Source of the DNA: Clostridiaceae bacterium OM02-2AC | Lineage (GTDB): Bacteria; Bacillota_I; Bacilli_A; Erysipelotrichales; Erysipelotrichaceae | NCBI GenBank assembly: GCA_003481775.1 | Contig: QULU01000021.1 | Coordinates: 15,848 to 79,847 of the forward strand | Direction: 5' to 3' | Length of the DNA: 64,000 bases | In this document: positions 17,365 through 25,550 of the stretch, in pieces | Position numbering within the stretch: position 1 is the stretch's first letter | Layout of the letters: every line of letters begins with the position of its first letter | The notes under the pieces: model-generated | Told to the model about the DNA's origin: nothing | What the model saw: only the letters and a program-made list of their open reading frames with translations | Database searches by the model: none | Position numbers and translations under genes: made by a program

Positions 17365-18003
17365 TCATAATAATGTTAAAAGCTCCTGTGGAGCTTCTGC
17401 CATGTAGCGACAGGGCAGGGATTCCGTTGTAACACTGCCCCATTTCGCCCAGACAAAATCCACATTGGCTGTTTTTGCACATTGTGCATCGTTCATGGAA
17501 TCACCGACAAACAATAGCTCTCTTGAAGAGTATCCGGTTTTCTGCATGATATAAAGAAGCACATCAGGTGCAGGCTTGGTGCGTGCAACGACCTCCTGCA
17601 CGCCAATACAGGAAAAACAGTCAAACGCCTCTTTTGTCAGCTGCTTTCGCAGTTCATAAAATGCGGCATAGCTGCGGGAGGTCGCAATACCAAGCGCATA
17701 ACCGCGTTTGTGTAATTCAATCAACAGCTCATTGATTCCAGAGAATGGTTTTACGGTATCCATTCCTTTTTCACAGTGATGAAAACAGATATCCTCAAAG
17801 CGTTCCTTATCCTCTTCCGGCACGTTCAGATATGCACAGTTTTCCTGATCCGTCTGAAAATAACAGGGAATAAAATACGCATATGGTAAGGGCTTGCGAT
17901 TCGGATACATTGTTTGATACCCTTCATATAGCATCGTAATCATAATGGCAGAGTCAATCAGCGTTCCATCGCAATCAAATACAACCATCTTATAGTTTTG
18001 CAA
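17365..18003 (-). CDS. HAD-family phosphatase (phosphoglycolate phosphatase-like)
   Basis: The 212-residue protein shows all HAD motifs: FDCDGTLIDS (nucleophile Asp), IATSRS, the Lys in RTKPAPDV, and FVGDSMNDAQ. The cap domain after motif I resembles that of phosphoglycolate phosphatase and beta-phosphoglucomutase. It begins at a TTG with AAGG 9 nt upstream; an internal ATG at Met6 is the alternative. It starts only 3 nt after the HPr-like gene, so it is translationally coupled to it. The substrate is a small phosphate ester that is not identified. Confidence 0.87.
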   Translation of the reverse strand: MQNYKMVVFDCDGTLIDSAIMITMLYEGYQTMYPNRKPLPYAYFIPCYFQTDQENCAYLNVPEEDKERFEDICFHHCEKGMDTVKPFSGINELLIELHKRGYALGIATSRSYAAFYELRKQLTKEAFDCFSCIGVQEVVARTKPAPDVLLYIMQKTGYSSRELLFVGDSMNDAQCAKTANVDFVWAKWGSVTTESLPCRYMAEAPQELLTLL

Positions 18004-18006
18004 TTC

Positions 18007-18264
18007 TCACAACCTTCTTTCACAATAGCGGCGCACTTCTTCCGCAGCCTGCTGTTCATCACTACCTTCAATTTCAAATAACAGAATTTCATTCCTGCCT
18101 ACATTGATTTCCATCAGTTCAACGATTCTGCGCACATTGGCACTGCGTTGTCTGCTATGCACCATAATCGTACTGCTGTATTTTCGCGCCATCGCAGAAA
18201 GATCACTCGCCGGTCGCGCGTGAAGCCCCATATGGTTCTTTACCGTATATTGGAATGTAATCAT
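18007..18264 (-). CDS. HPr-like phosphocarrier without Ser46
   Basis: The 85-residue protein has the HPr fold length and the active site GLHARPAS with His15. In canonical Gram-positive HPr, Ser46 is the target of HPr kinase. Here the aligned stretch reads SANVRRIVELM, with Arg at position 46, so kinase control through that site is not expected. This resembles Crh-like or sugar-specific HPr paralogues in reverse (Crh keeps Ser46 but lacks His15). It is the first gene of the HAD/MATE operon and lies next to a PTS operon. Confidence 0.88.
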   Translation of the reverse strand: MITFQYTVKNHMGLHARPASDLSAMARKYSSTIMVHSRQRSANVRRIVELMEINVGRNEILLFEIEGSDEQQAAEEVRRYCERRL

Positions 18265-18533
18265 TCTGTCACCTCATTTCATGTCAAATTTTTCATCCAG
18301 TGATTCCTTTTTATACGCACGGTACTTGTGATAACTTTTATCATATCATCGAAGCGCAGCACCGTAAATAAAAGCGGCACTGGTAATTTTAGGATAAGAC
18401 CACACAAGTAAAGACAGGTTTTATTTTTGCTGATTTCAAGTATAACAATCGAATATAAATTGTGATACAAATGCATGTTTTGTTAACTGAATCATAATTA
18501 ACAGGTAAAACAAGTATGCGGACAATTCCCAAG
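18265..18533. other. Gap upstream of the HPr-like gene
   Basis: No gene is visible. It should contain the HPr operon promoter; a TATACT element occurs near 18440, but no good -35 box is at the right distance. Confidence 0.4.
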
Positions 18534-18600
18534 AAAAATGCTGATAGGAAACTATTTCCTTGTATTTACAATTTCAAATTCACAAAACACATCAGCATTT
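18534..18600 (-). terminator. Three-way or long-loop terminator after the PTS operon
   Basis: AAATGCTGAT and ATCAGCATTT form a 10-bp stem. The loop contains a second hairpin (AGGAAA/TTTCCT). On the minus strand the outer stem is followed by TTC after TTTTT. It lies about 60 nt after the SIS gene and separates the PTS operon from the HPr-like gene. Confidence 0.6.
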
Positions 18601-18661
18601 TGAAATTATATACAATGGAAATAACTATTATCAGCATCATCGTCTCAATATTTATTTATTA

Positions 18662-19723
18662 TCATTCATCATGTGTATTGAAATATCCTTCTTCAGGTAA
18701 GGGTCCTATTGTTTTAATGATAATGCCATAGTCATAAGCAAGTCTGGCTGCCAATATCTCTACAATAGGTGCATACTGTAAGAATACAAATGGTGATTGT
18801 AATGGTTCAAAAACTAGGTCACACTCATGTCCGCTATCATTCCCAATAACAAATGCATCACCTACTTTGTCACGAACATAGCGAATCAGGCCCTTTGTAA
18901 TCGTTTCATTATGTCCATCATCAAAAATCAGAATTGCATGGCGGTTTGTATACCCCATGGTCGGCCCATGCATGCCGTCATCCATATCATAGCCAACGCA
19001 TAGAAATCTTCTGGCAATTTCCAGTATCTTTAACGCACCTTCTAATGCTGTTCCATATAAAGTTCCAGCACCATATAAAACAAAACCGTCCTTATTCATA
19101 AGTTTCCATTTATTACGATCAAACCAATCCATCGTCTTATCGCATATCTCTTCATGCATTGCTGCTGCTTTTTCTGCTTCTTTCAGATAGAACGTATAAT
19201 CATTATTACTTAATGTTCCTTTTCTGAATCCAATTTCCATAGCGATAATCATATGCGTGAACACAGACATACAGTAACCGATGGTTCTGCATCCAAATTC
19301 TTCATTATCTGTTTCCATAAGGATATGACATCCACTCTCTTTTGCCAGTGGTGTTTCTGCAGACTCTGTAACTGAAGCTGTCGCATAACCAAGCTTTTTC
19401 ATTTTACGTTGAGCAATGTTGACCAATGTAGATGTACCACTTTGCGATGTAAAGATATAAAGAGCGTTTGGATTATAAATCTTTTTCTCCAAAAAGATAT
19501 TTGGGAGAATGGCTGTTGTTGAAATGCCACTTGCAGTTTCTACAAATTCTTTTGAAGTTTGGCAAGAAGTACCGCTTGTACCGGAACCGATTAACACGAT
19601 TTCATTTATGATATCCAGACGTCCTTCTAAATATCGGAATAGATCCCTAGTTAGTTCCTTTCGTTCCTGCAGTACCTTCCTCACAGGTCTTGGAACACGA
19701 CGAATTGTATCAATAAGATTCAT
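18662..19723 (-). CDS. SIS-domain sugar-phosphate deglycase/isomerase-like protein
   Basis: The 353-residue protein has two SIS domains of the GlmS/AgaS/FrlB type. The first contains LIGSGTSGTSCQTSKEFVE and IFTSQSGTSTLVNIAQ; the second contains LYGAGTLYGTALEGALKILE. Such proteins placed after mannose-family PTS genes often deglycate or deaminate amino-sugar phosphates, for example fructoselysine 6-phosphate or glucosaminate-type substrates (GfrE/GfrF-like). The start is Met7 of the open frame, with AAGGAGG 8 nt upstream. It is the last gene of the PTS operon. The substrate is inferred. Confidence 0.83.
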   Translation of the reverse strand: MNLIDTIRRVPRPVRKVLQERKELTRDLFRYLEGRLDIINEIVLIGSGTSGTSCQTSKEFVETASGISTTAILPNIFLEKKIYNPNALYIFTSQSGTSTLVNIAQRKMKKLGYATASVTESAETPLAKESGCHILMETDNEEFGCRTIGYCMSVFTHMIIAMEIGFRKGTLSNNDYTFYLKEAEKAAAMHEEICDKTMDWFDRNKWKLMNKDGFVLYGAGTLYGTALEGALKILEIARRFLCVGYDMDDGMHGPTMGYTNRHAILIFDDGHNETITKGLIRYVRDKVGDAFVIGNDSGHECDLVFEPLQSPFVFLQYAPIVEILAARLAYDYGIIIKTIGPLPEEGYFNTHDE

Positions 19724-19763
19724 AAATATTTCCTCCTTCACGCTATTTAGCGATTTTACTTAT

Positions 19764-20585
19764 TTAAAAAATTCCAATATATTTTCCTGCAACGCCAATC
19801 ACCATGAGAATCACAATAAGAGTTGTAGGCTTCATATTCTTATTCAGAAGTTTAAAACATCCCAGCGTAAGCAGTAATGGAAGCAGGCAAGGAAAGATTG
19901 TGTCTATCATTTCCTGAATTTTTAATTCACTGCCATTCATATTAAATACATATCCAATATTGACGACGACCATTGTTGCGGTCATTGCACCAACTGTCAT
20001 TAACCCCACAATACTGGCAGCCTTTGTTATAAAACTCATAATTCCGCTTTCTTCAGCTTGTGTCATGAATTTAGATCCCATTTTAAATCCTACATATGGT
20101 AGCAGGATACGGCACGGTTCTGCCAAAAGATTATATAAAAGAAGAAAGACAATTGGCCCCAGAATATTACCATCCTTTGCAAGGCTTAATCCGATTCCCA
20201 TCGTGATTACACGCCAAGTACTCTGAAAAATCGAATCACCGATACCAGCAAACGGTCCCATTAGAGAAGTACGAACAGCTGCTATGGATGCTCTGTCAAA
20301 ATTTTTATCTTTAGCGCCCTGTACTTCCATAGCTGTACTCAAACCTGTAATAAATCCGCCTACAACAGGATTCGTGTTAAATAATTCATAGTGCCTTTTA
20401 TAGCCTTCTATACGCTCCTCATCCGTTTCATACAATTTATTTATCACTGGAATCATGGTCCATAAATATCCCATGGCTTGAAATTTCTCCCATGTATATA
20501 CGGCATTTATTTGATGAGAACGCCTTGCAACTTTTGCCATTAACTTTCCGTCTTCTTCATTTAAACCGAATTTCTCCCTAATCAT
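19764..20585 (-). CDS. PTS mannose-family IID component
   Basis: IID forms the membrane complex with IIC. The 273-residue protein carries the family opening with NAVYTWEKFQAMGYLWTMIP, the segment NTNPVVGGFITGLSTAME, and AVRTSLMGPFAGIGDS, with C-terminal helices. The start is the ATG overlapping the IIC stop by 8 nt; AGGAGG is 9 nt before it. The order is IIA, IIB, IIC, IID, SIS enzyme. Confidence 0.95.
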   Translation of the reverse strand: MIREKFGLNEEDGKLMAKVARRSHQINAVYTWEKFQAMGYLWTMIPVINKLYETDEERIEGYKRHYELFNTNPVVGGFITGLSTAMEVQGAKDKNFDRASIAAVRTSLMGPFAGIGDSIFQSTWRVITMGIGLSLAKDGNILGPIVFLLLYNLLAEPCRILLPYVGFKMGSKFMTQAEESGIMSFITKAASIVGLMTVGAMTATMVVVNIGYVFNMNGSELKIQEMIDTIFPCLLPLLLTLGCFKLLNKNMKPTTLIVILMVIGVAGKYIGIF

Positions 20586-21378
20586 CGAAAAGTTCCTCCT
20601 CTCCTTGAGCACTGGTTACTATTGTTTCAGTAGATCCTCTTCGCTTACTGAATTCACCTTCAAAGAATAATACAATCACTAGAATAACGCCTATTATCGC
20701 AATGGCCATAAGTGGCATTCCACAATAAGCTGCCATAATAAAGCCTAAGAAAAAGTAAACAGCCAGTTTTTTTTGCCACATCATTTTAAGAAGTAATCCG
20801 AATCCTACAGCTCCCAGCATATTAGCAGCGACACCCATACCATCAAGCAGTGTTTGCGGAACGCTATCAATAAAACTTCTCATCACATCTGCTCCAAGTA
20901 AAACCGCCAATCCGCAAATCGTACCATTGAATACTTCATAAGATATTGAAACAACAGGGAAAATTCGTTGCAAAGCTTTCCAATTTCCTTTACTTACCTG
21001 CCGCTCTACGTATGGTGTAAATAAAGAACGTAACCCTATACCTGGCACAAACAGCATTTGACATACAATAGAAGCTGGAACAGCAAGCGCAAATGCTGTT
21101 TCTATTCCCTTACCGAGTATTATCGCATACGCCGTACCTACAGCAGTTCCATGTATGGAATCCGGAGGCACCGTTCCACCAATAGCCATAACACCCATAA
21201 AAACAAGTTCAAGAGAAGCACCTACCTGCACTCCCGTCTTGACATCCCCCAAAGCGATACCCATTGCTGTTCCTACAATCAATGGTCTTGTTATCATCGG
21301 ATTACATAGCCAGACATCCAAAAAATCAAGCATACAAACAGTAACTCCGACAAGCAGCGCCTGAATAATCATGTTCAT
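20578..21378 (-). CDS. PTS mannose-family IIC component
   Basis: The 266-residue membrane protein is the sugar channel. It contains the family motifs TRPLIVGTAMGIALGDVKTGVQVGASLELVFMG and IGGTVPPD near its first third, and about eight helices. Its start overlaps the IIB stop by 4 nt. The C-terminal tail beyond the last helix is acidic and carries GEEELFDD. Confidence 0.95.
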   Translation of the reverse strand: MNMIIQALLVGVTVCMLDFLDVWLCNPMITRPLIVGTAMGIALGDVKTGVQVGASLELVFMGVMAIGGTVPPDSIHGTAVGTAYAIILGKGIETAFALAVPASIVCQMLFVPGIGLRSLFTPYVERQVSKGNWKALQRIFPVVSISYEVFNGTICGLAVLLGADVMRSFIDSVPQTLLDGMGVAANMLGAVGFGLLLKMMWQKKLAVYFFLGFIMAAYCGMPLMAIAIIGVILVIVLFFEGEFSKRRGSTETIVTSAQGEEELFDD

Positions 21379-21860
21379 TCCTCCTTTTCATTTAAATACT
21401 TATCAATACTAATTTTGTGTTCTGTAGGAACCATTCGTAATTCCAAATCGTTCACCAGTTTCCGTAATTCCTTCAGATTGTTAAGATCCTGAGCGTCCAA
21501 ACATACAGCAGCTGCAATCATCTTTCCTCCTTCCTTATTCTTAACACCGCCAATGTTTACGCGATGGATACAATCTGTCGATTTTACCAGCTTCAAGGTA
21601 TCCTGAATCGTTCTTGTTATTAAAAAGATTTTTATTTTCTTTGCATTCGGATTATTGAGAAGAGCGATTGCATCATCAACCGTTTTGATCGCCAGCTTTA
21701 CACCAGCCGGCTTCGCCATTTTCAATGCCAGCTTGCTCATTTCGTTTGTTGCAGCTTCATCATTCGCAATCAGAATGGCTTCTGGCGCCACTGCTCCGAC
21801 CCACGTCACTGCCACTTGTCCATGCAACAGGCGATCATCAATTCTACAAAGTTCTACCAT
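21375..21860 (-). CDS. PTS mannose-family IIB component
   Basis: The 161-residue protein begins MVELCRIDDRLLHGQV. His14 in RLLHGQ is the phosphorylated residue. The region VNIGGVKNKEGGK near residue 105 is also typical. It overlaps IIA by 7 nt and IIC by 4 nt, so all four subunits are tightly coupled. Confidence 0.95.
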   Translation of the reverse strand: MVELCRIDDRLLHGQVAVTWVGAVAPEAILIANDEAATNEMSKLALKMAKPAGVKLAIKTVDDAIALLNNPNAKKIKIFLITRTIQDTLKLVKSTDCIHRVNIGGVKNKEGGKMIAAAVCLDAQDLNNLKELRKLVNDLELRMVPTEHKISIDKYLNEKEE

Positions 21861-22288
21861 AATTTATCATCCTCGATTCCTTTGTCAATTTCACTTTTTA
21901 CACTTTGATAGTTAAATAACAGAATGTTTTCCCTGGCAGTATCTATTGTCTTCCTTAACAGCTCCTCAATATTTTCATGATCCTGTGTAAGCAACAGCTC
22001 TAATACAATAGACAATGTCATTCCGGTCATCAGATAGACCTTAGGATAGATGCATAAGTGCATGAGCTGATTGTGCACACTCCCGCCATTGATATCACAA
22101 AGCAGGATATATTCCTGTTCCTGATTCCGATCTATTTTATCTTTTAGTATCTGATAGATATCCTGCGGAGTCTTATAGGTATCCAACCCGTATGCGCTAA
22201 TCCCCTGCGTACTTCCCATGATCATCTTTACAGCACTTAACATGCCCTCGGCCAATGAACCATGAGAAGCCAGTATGATGTTTCTCAA
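21854..22288 (-). CDS. PTS mannose-family IIA component
   Basis: The 144-residue protein begins NIILASHGSLAEGM, with the active His9 in ASHG, and has the DINGGSVHN segment of the EIIA-Man fold. The start is a TTG, 8 nt after GGAGG. The open frame reaches back to an ATG at 22360, but that lies upstream of the sigma-54 promoter and cannot be on the transcript. Family proteins are about 140 residues, which agrees with the TTG start. This is the first gene of the PTS operon. Confidence 0.9.
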   Translation of the reverse strand: MRNIILASHGSLAEGMLSAVKMIMGSTQGISAYGLDTYKTPQDIYQILKDKIDRNQEQEYILLCDINGGSVHNQLMHLCIYPKVYLMTGMTLSIVLELLLTQDHENIEELLRKTIDTARENILLFNYQSVKSEIDKGIEDDKLW

Positions 22289-22333
22289 GCTCCTCCCCTC
22301 CTTTCCTGATATTTCACGCTTCACTAATCTATA

Positions 22334-22349
22334 AGCAAACTGCGTGCCA
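22334..22349 (-). promoter_or_regulatory. Sigma-54 (-24/-12) promoter of the PTS operon
   Basis: TGGCAC-N5-TTGCT reads on the minus strand and matches the sigma-54 consensus at every conserved base. It lies about 45-60 nt upstream of the IIA start and just downstream of the LevR-type activator gene. Confidence 0.93.
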
Positions 22350-22374
22350 GTTTTCATCAATCCGGCACGCAGTT
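22338..22374. terminator. Inverted repeat overlapping the sigma-54 promoter
   Basis: AACTGCGTGCC and GGCACGCAGTT form an 11-bp stem with a 15-nt loop. On the minus strand it follows the activator gene by about 70 nt and is followed by TGCTTAT, so it may end the activator transcript. One arm is part of the -24 element. Confidence 0.5.
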
Positions 22375-22444
22375 CTTGTTTATCCCTTTAAACAGGGACG
22401 AATTTGATTTTACAAAAGGCATCGTAGCTTCTATTCAAAAAGCT

Positions 22445-25270
22445 TCATTCAATCGTTTCCCATAATTCATTGACACTGTCATCCACCGCCTTGACACTGT
22501 CACGCTTAAAGATATAGTCGTAAATATAGCCAATTTCACTTACCGGAATTTCCACATTGTAATGCACCTCTACATCATGAAAAGCCCGTTTGACAATAGC
22601 GATAAAATCCCCATGCTTTTGTATGAAGGAATCCAGCTCATGAAACTTTGTCACATTCTTATTGATGATCAGCCGTTCGATCAGACAGCTGATATGAATG
22701 TATAGACCAAGCGTGATATTGCTGCTGAGAACCATCTGCAGCTCTCTTTGAATCGTCTTAATGATTTTTTCCACACTGTTGATAATCTTATCGCTGTCCA
22801 GAATAGTTAAATAATCCAGTAAATTATCCATAGAGAAATTTTTAATCATATTTTCATTAAAGGCTTCAATCTGATCCGGACGCATACGTTGGGCAAATGC
22901 TGCATTCGTTTTCTCCACACTCTTCTGTTCAATCATTTCCTCCAATGAAATAAAAGGGATCTCTGCTATCTTTGGATTCTTGGTTCCCACGATAAACAGA
23001 ATATTATACTTTTCAAAGATTGAGGAGCTTCGTCCCGATTTGATCAGGGAATCGAAGTCATAAGGAATCACACTGATGGATACATGCTCCGGCAGGGACG
23101 CCTCCATCAGATTACTGATTTTCTCCGCCGTACCAATTCCTGTCTCACATACGGATAAGACAGCGTCCTGTTTTACACGGTTTTTGATAATTTTATAATG
23201 GTAAGGAAGATGACTACTTGCTTCCCTGAGAATATCCTGTATCGCCATTTTCTCTAAAATCATACTGCCAATATCCAGTGCCAGCTTGGTTGTGACATTA
23301 TTGATGATACCGATATCCATAAGCTTAACACTTTCCAAGCGCTGATAGATATCCTCCAGAGATCCCATATCCACCAGAACGATAATCTCCTTACTGCTTT
23401 CTTTCCCCTTTAAGTACTCACTCAGCTTCTTCACAATGACATCGAAATCACTTTCAATCGGCATATCGATTGCATCAAACACCCGCTGCTTCAACAGTTG
23501 ATTGGCAACCTCCGCAATTCCACTGGCTATCGCATAGCCATGAGCGATAATCACTGCCGGTATATCCGCAGCCTGCATTTCCCTGTCAAAATAGCGAATG
23601 AAAAGAAACAGATCCAGAAAACCAAACGGTCCCGGAACAAAGTTCAACGCATCACTGACCAGCTGCCAGATATCGCAGACAATTTCATATTCCAGTCCAT
23701 ATTCCCGATGCAAAAGATTTTGCAGTTGTTCCACATCCTTACGGTTACTGATTCTCAGCTGATTGATGGAAGCATAATTCTGCATGTAATCATTCATAAA
23801 ATGAACAAGTATGGAAATCTCATTGTTTGAGAATTTCTCCAGATGATATTTATGAATCACGATATTCATGATATTTTTCACCAGATGATTCATCATATCA
23901 AGCTTCGGAGATTCATAGGTGTTTCCGGCAAACAGATAATCTACATATTGTTCCAGCTTTAAGCAGCAGCTTTCCACATAAACGGATAGCCTCGGCTCTG
24001 TTGGATTCATGGTACGGTATTTGTGAATCATATAGGAATTCAGCTTGTACAGGTGACCGTCCTTCTGCGTATTTACCAGCATTTCGCTGCTGCGTATCAT
24101 CGTTTTATCGTCATAGCTGTAAAGTGTCAAATCCTTCCCGGAGCTTTCCAGCAAGTCGCTTGGCAGATCATACAGATGCAGCTCCACATGCTTCTGTTTA
24201 TCCTGACTACGGAGAAACGCCTTGGCAACGCTGGCCCGGATACAGTTTTTCAATCCCCCGACATTACCAATGAAAACATGTCGCTCCAGCGTGCGATAGA
24301 CCAGATCCGACAAACAGATTTCCCGCTGGATATGCTGTTCCTCCTCCTGTATCAGATATTGCAGAAGCCTTCGTTTCTCCTGCAGAGGACGCTCCGCAAG
24401 GGAGGGTACCTTGACAAGCAGAGGGATTCTTCTCAGCAGTGTTTTCAGCAGTACCTCGCTAGGCTGCATGGTTGTTGCGAAAATCAGTCTCGCCTTGGAC
24501 TCATACCAGTTATCGTTATCCCCAACCATGTGGTAAATCCCCTTATCCATGAACAAAAATATCTTTTCCTGACATTCCGGTTTCAGTCCATGCACCTCAT
24601 CCATAAACAGAATACCGCCATCTGCCAGTGCCAGCAATCCGAGGGTATCCTTTTCCGCACCGGTATAGGCACCCTTTTTATAGCCGAATAAATTGGTCAT
24701 CAACATCTCCGGGTTATTTGCATATTCTGAGCAGTTCACGGTCACAAATCTGCTGTCGGAAGGTAAAATCCCGGTATCCAGTCCATATTGAAACATCAGC
24801 TGGGCAATCAGACTTTTTCCAGTGCCGGTAGGTCCCTGTAAAAGAATCGGGAGCCCATGATCAGGATAAGAAACAGCCGCCTTGCATTGCTCTACCACAT
24901 AGCTCAGGCTGTCCTGGGCGCCGATCAGGTTCAGAAACGCATGCTTTTTATCCGCTGCCCTTACTTCATCGCGCATTTCATCCAGCGTTTCATAGATGTC
25001 GGCCTGCAGCTGTAGGAAAAACCGTTCCTCCAGTGTTTTTCGCAGAAAGAAATATACTGGACGTGTGTTGATTTTGATAATCTGTCCTCTCTGCTGCAGT
25101 TCACTCATATAATGAGAAATCAGATTTCGGCTGCATTGAAAATGATCACTCAGCCATGCTGCCGTCAATACCTCCAGCTCCTCAGATGACCAGCTTTTAT
25201 CAAAATCCAGAATACTGCATTCTCTTTCCAGCAGTTCCAGAATGCCCTGCTTGATCGTATTATCGCTCAT
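22445..25270 (-). CDS. LevR-type sigma-54 activator with PRD and PTS-like domains
   Basis: The 941-residue protein has an N-terminal winged helix (about 1-75), an AAA+ domain with Walker A GPTGTGKS (146-153), GAYTGA (200-205; the family consensus is GAFTGA) and Walker B GGILFMDEVHG (219-229), then a PRD, an EIIA-Man-like domain with AHGYAIASG, an EIIB-Gat-like domain with VCETGIGTA, and a C-terminal PRD. This is the LevR/ManR-type layout. PTS phosphorylation of the PRDs controls activity. It lies directly upstream of the sigma-54 promoter of the PTS operon and probably switches it on. Confidence 0.94.
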   Translation of the reverse strand: MSDNTIKQGILELLERECSILDFDKSWSSEELEVLTAAWLSDHFQCSRNLISHYMSELQQRGQIIKINTRPVYFFLRKTLEERFFLQLQADIYETLDEMRDEVRAADKKHAFLNLIGAQDSLSYVVEQCKAAVSYPDHGLPILLQGPTGTGKSLIAQLMFQYGLDTGILPSDSRFVTVNCSEYANNPEMLMTNLFGYKKGAYTGAEKDTLGLLALADGGILFMDEVHGLKPECQEKIFLFMDKGIYHMVGDNDNWYESKARLIFATTMQPSEVLLKTLLRRIPLLVKVPSLAERPLQEKRRLLQYLIQEEEQHIQREICLSDLVYRTLERHVFIGNVGGLKNCIRASVAKAFLRSQDKQKHVELHLYDLPSDLLESSGKDLTLYSYDDKTMIRSSEMLVNTQKDGHLYKLNSYMIHKYRTMNPTEPRLSVYVESCCLKLEQYVDYLFAGNTYESPKLDMMNHLVKNIMNIVIHKYHLEKFSNNEISILVHFMNDYMQNYASINQLRISNRKDVEQLQNLLHREYGLEYEIVCDIWQLVSDALNFVPGPFGFLDLFLFIRYFDREMQAADIPAVIIAHGYAIASGIAEVANQLLKQRVFDAIDMPIESDFDVIVKKLSEYLKGKESSKEIIVLVDMGSLEDIYQRLESVKLMDIGIINNVTTKLALDIGSMILEKMAIQDILREASSHLPYHYKIIKNRVKQDAVLSVCETGIGTAEKISNLMEASLPEHVSISVIPYDFDSLIKSGRSSSIFEKYNILFIVGTKNPKIAEIPFISLEEMIEQKSVEKTNAAFAQRMRPDQIEAFNENMIKNFSMDNLLDYLTILDSDKIINSVEKIIKTIQRELQMVLSSNITLGLYIHISCLIERLIINKNVTKFHELDSFIQKHGDFIAIVKRAFHDVEVHYNVEIPVSEIGYIYDYIFKRDSVKAVDDSVNELWETIE

Positions 25271-25513
25271 GCACTCTCTCCTTTTCTTTCATGAAATCTA
25301 TGTATTTCAGAAGTGAACCACCCATACGTATTCTGTATAATTATTGTATATTATTTTCGATTATACAAAATGCTTCCTATTACTCTTTATTATACATGAA
25401 ATTTGTGCTGTTTCACGAGAGAAAGAACGATATTTACATTCTTGCTGTAACAGCTATTCCCTGAAGAAAAAACAACAGGTAAATACTGTATACTTTTCAG
25501 CGTTTTGCCATTC
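25271..25513. other. Gap upstream of the activator gene
   Basis: This A+T-rich gap holds several TATAAT/TATACA-like words near 25320-25370, partly arranged as a dyad (TTGTATAAT and ATTATACAG). It should carry the activator promoter, but the -35 is not clear. No gene is visible. Confidence 0.45.
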
Positions 25514-25544
25514 AAAAAAACATCCCTGTATAAAAGCAGGGATG
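25514..25544 (-). terminator. Strong terminator after the 25551 gene
   Basis: CATCCCTG and CAGGGATG form a perfect 8-bp stem followed by seven T residues on the minus strand, right after the stop of the upstream gene. Confidence 0.95.
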
Positions 25545-25550
25545 CTTATC

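Noticed and set aside
22289..22360. ATG start of IIA at 22360
   Set aside because: It is upstream of the sigma-54 promoter and would give a 24-residue extension not found in EIIA-Man proteins.
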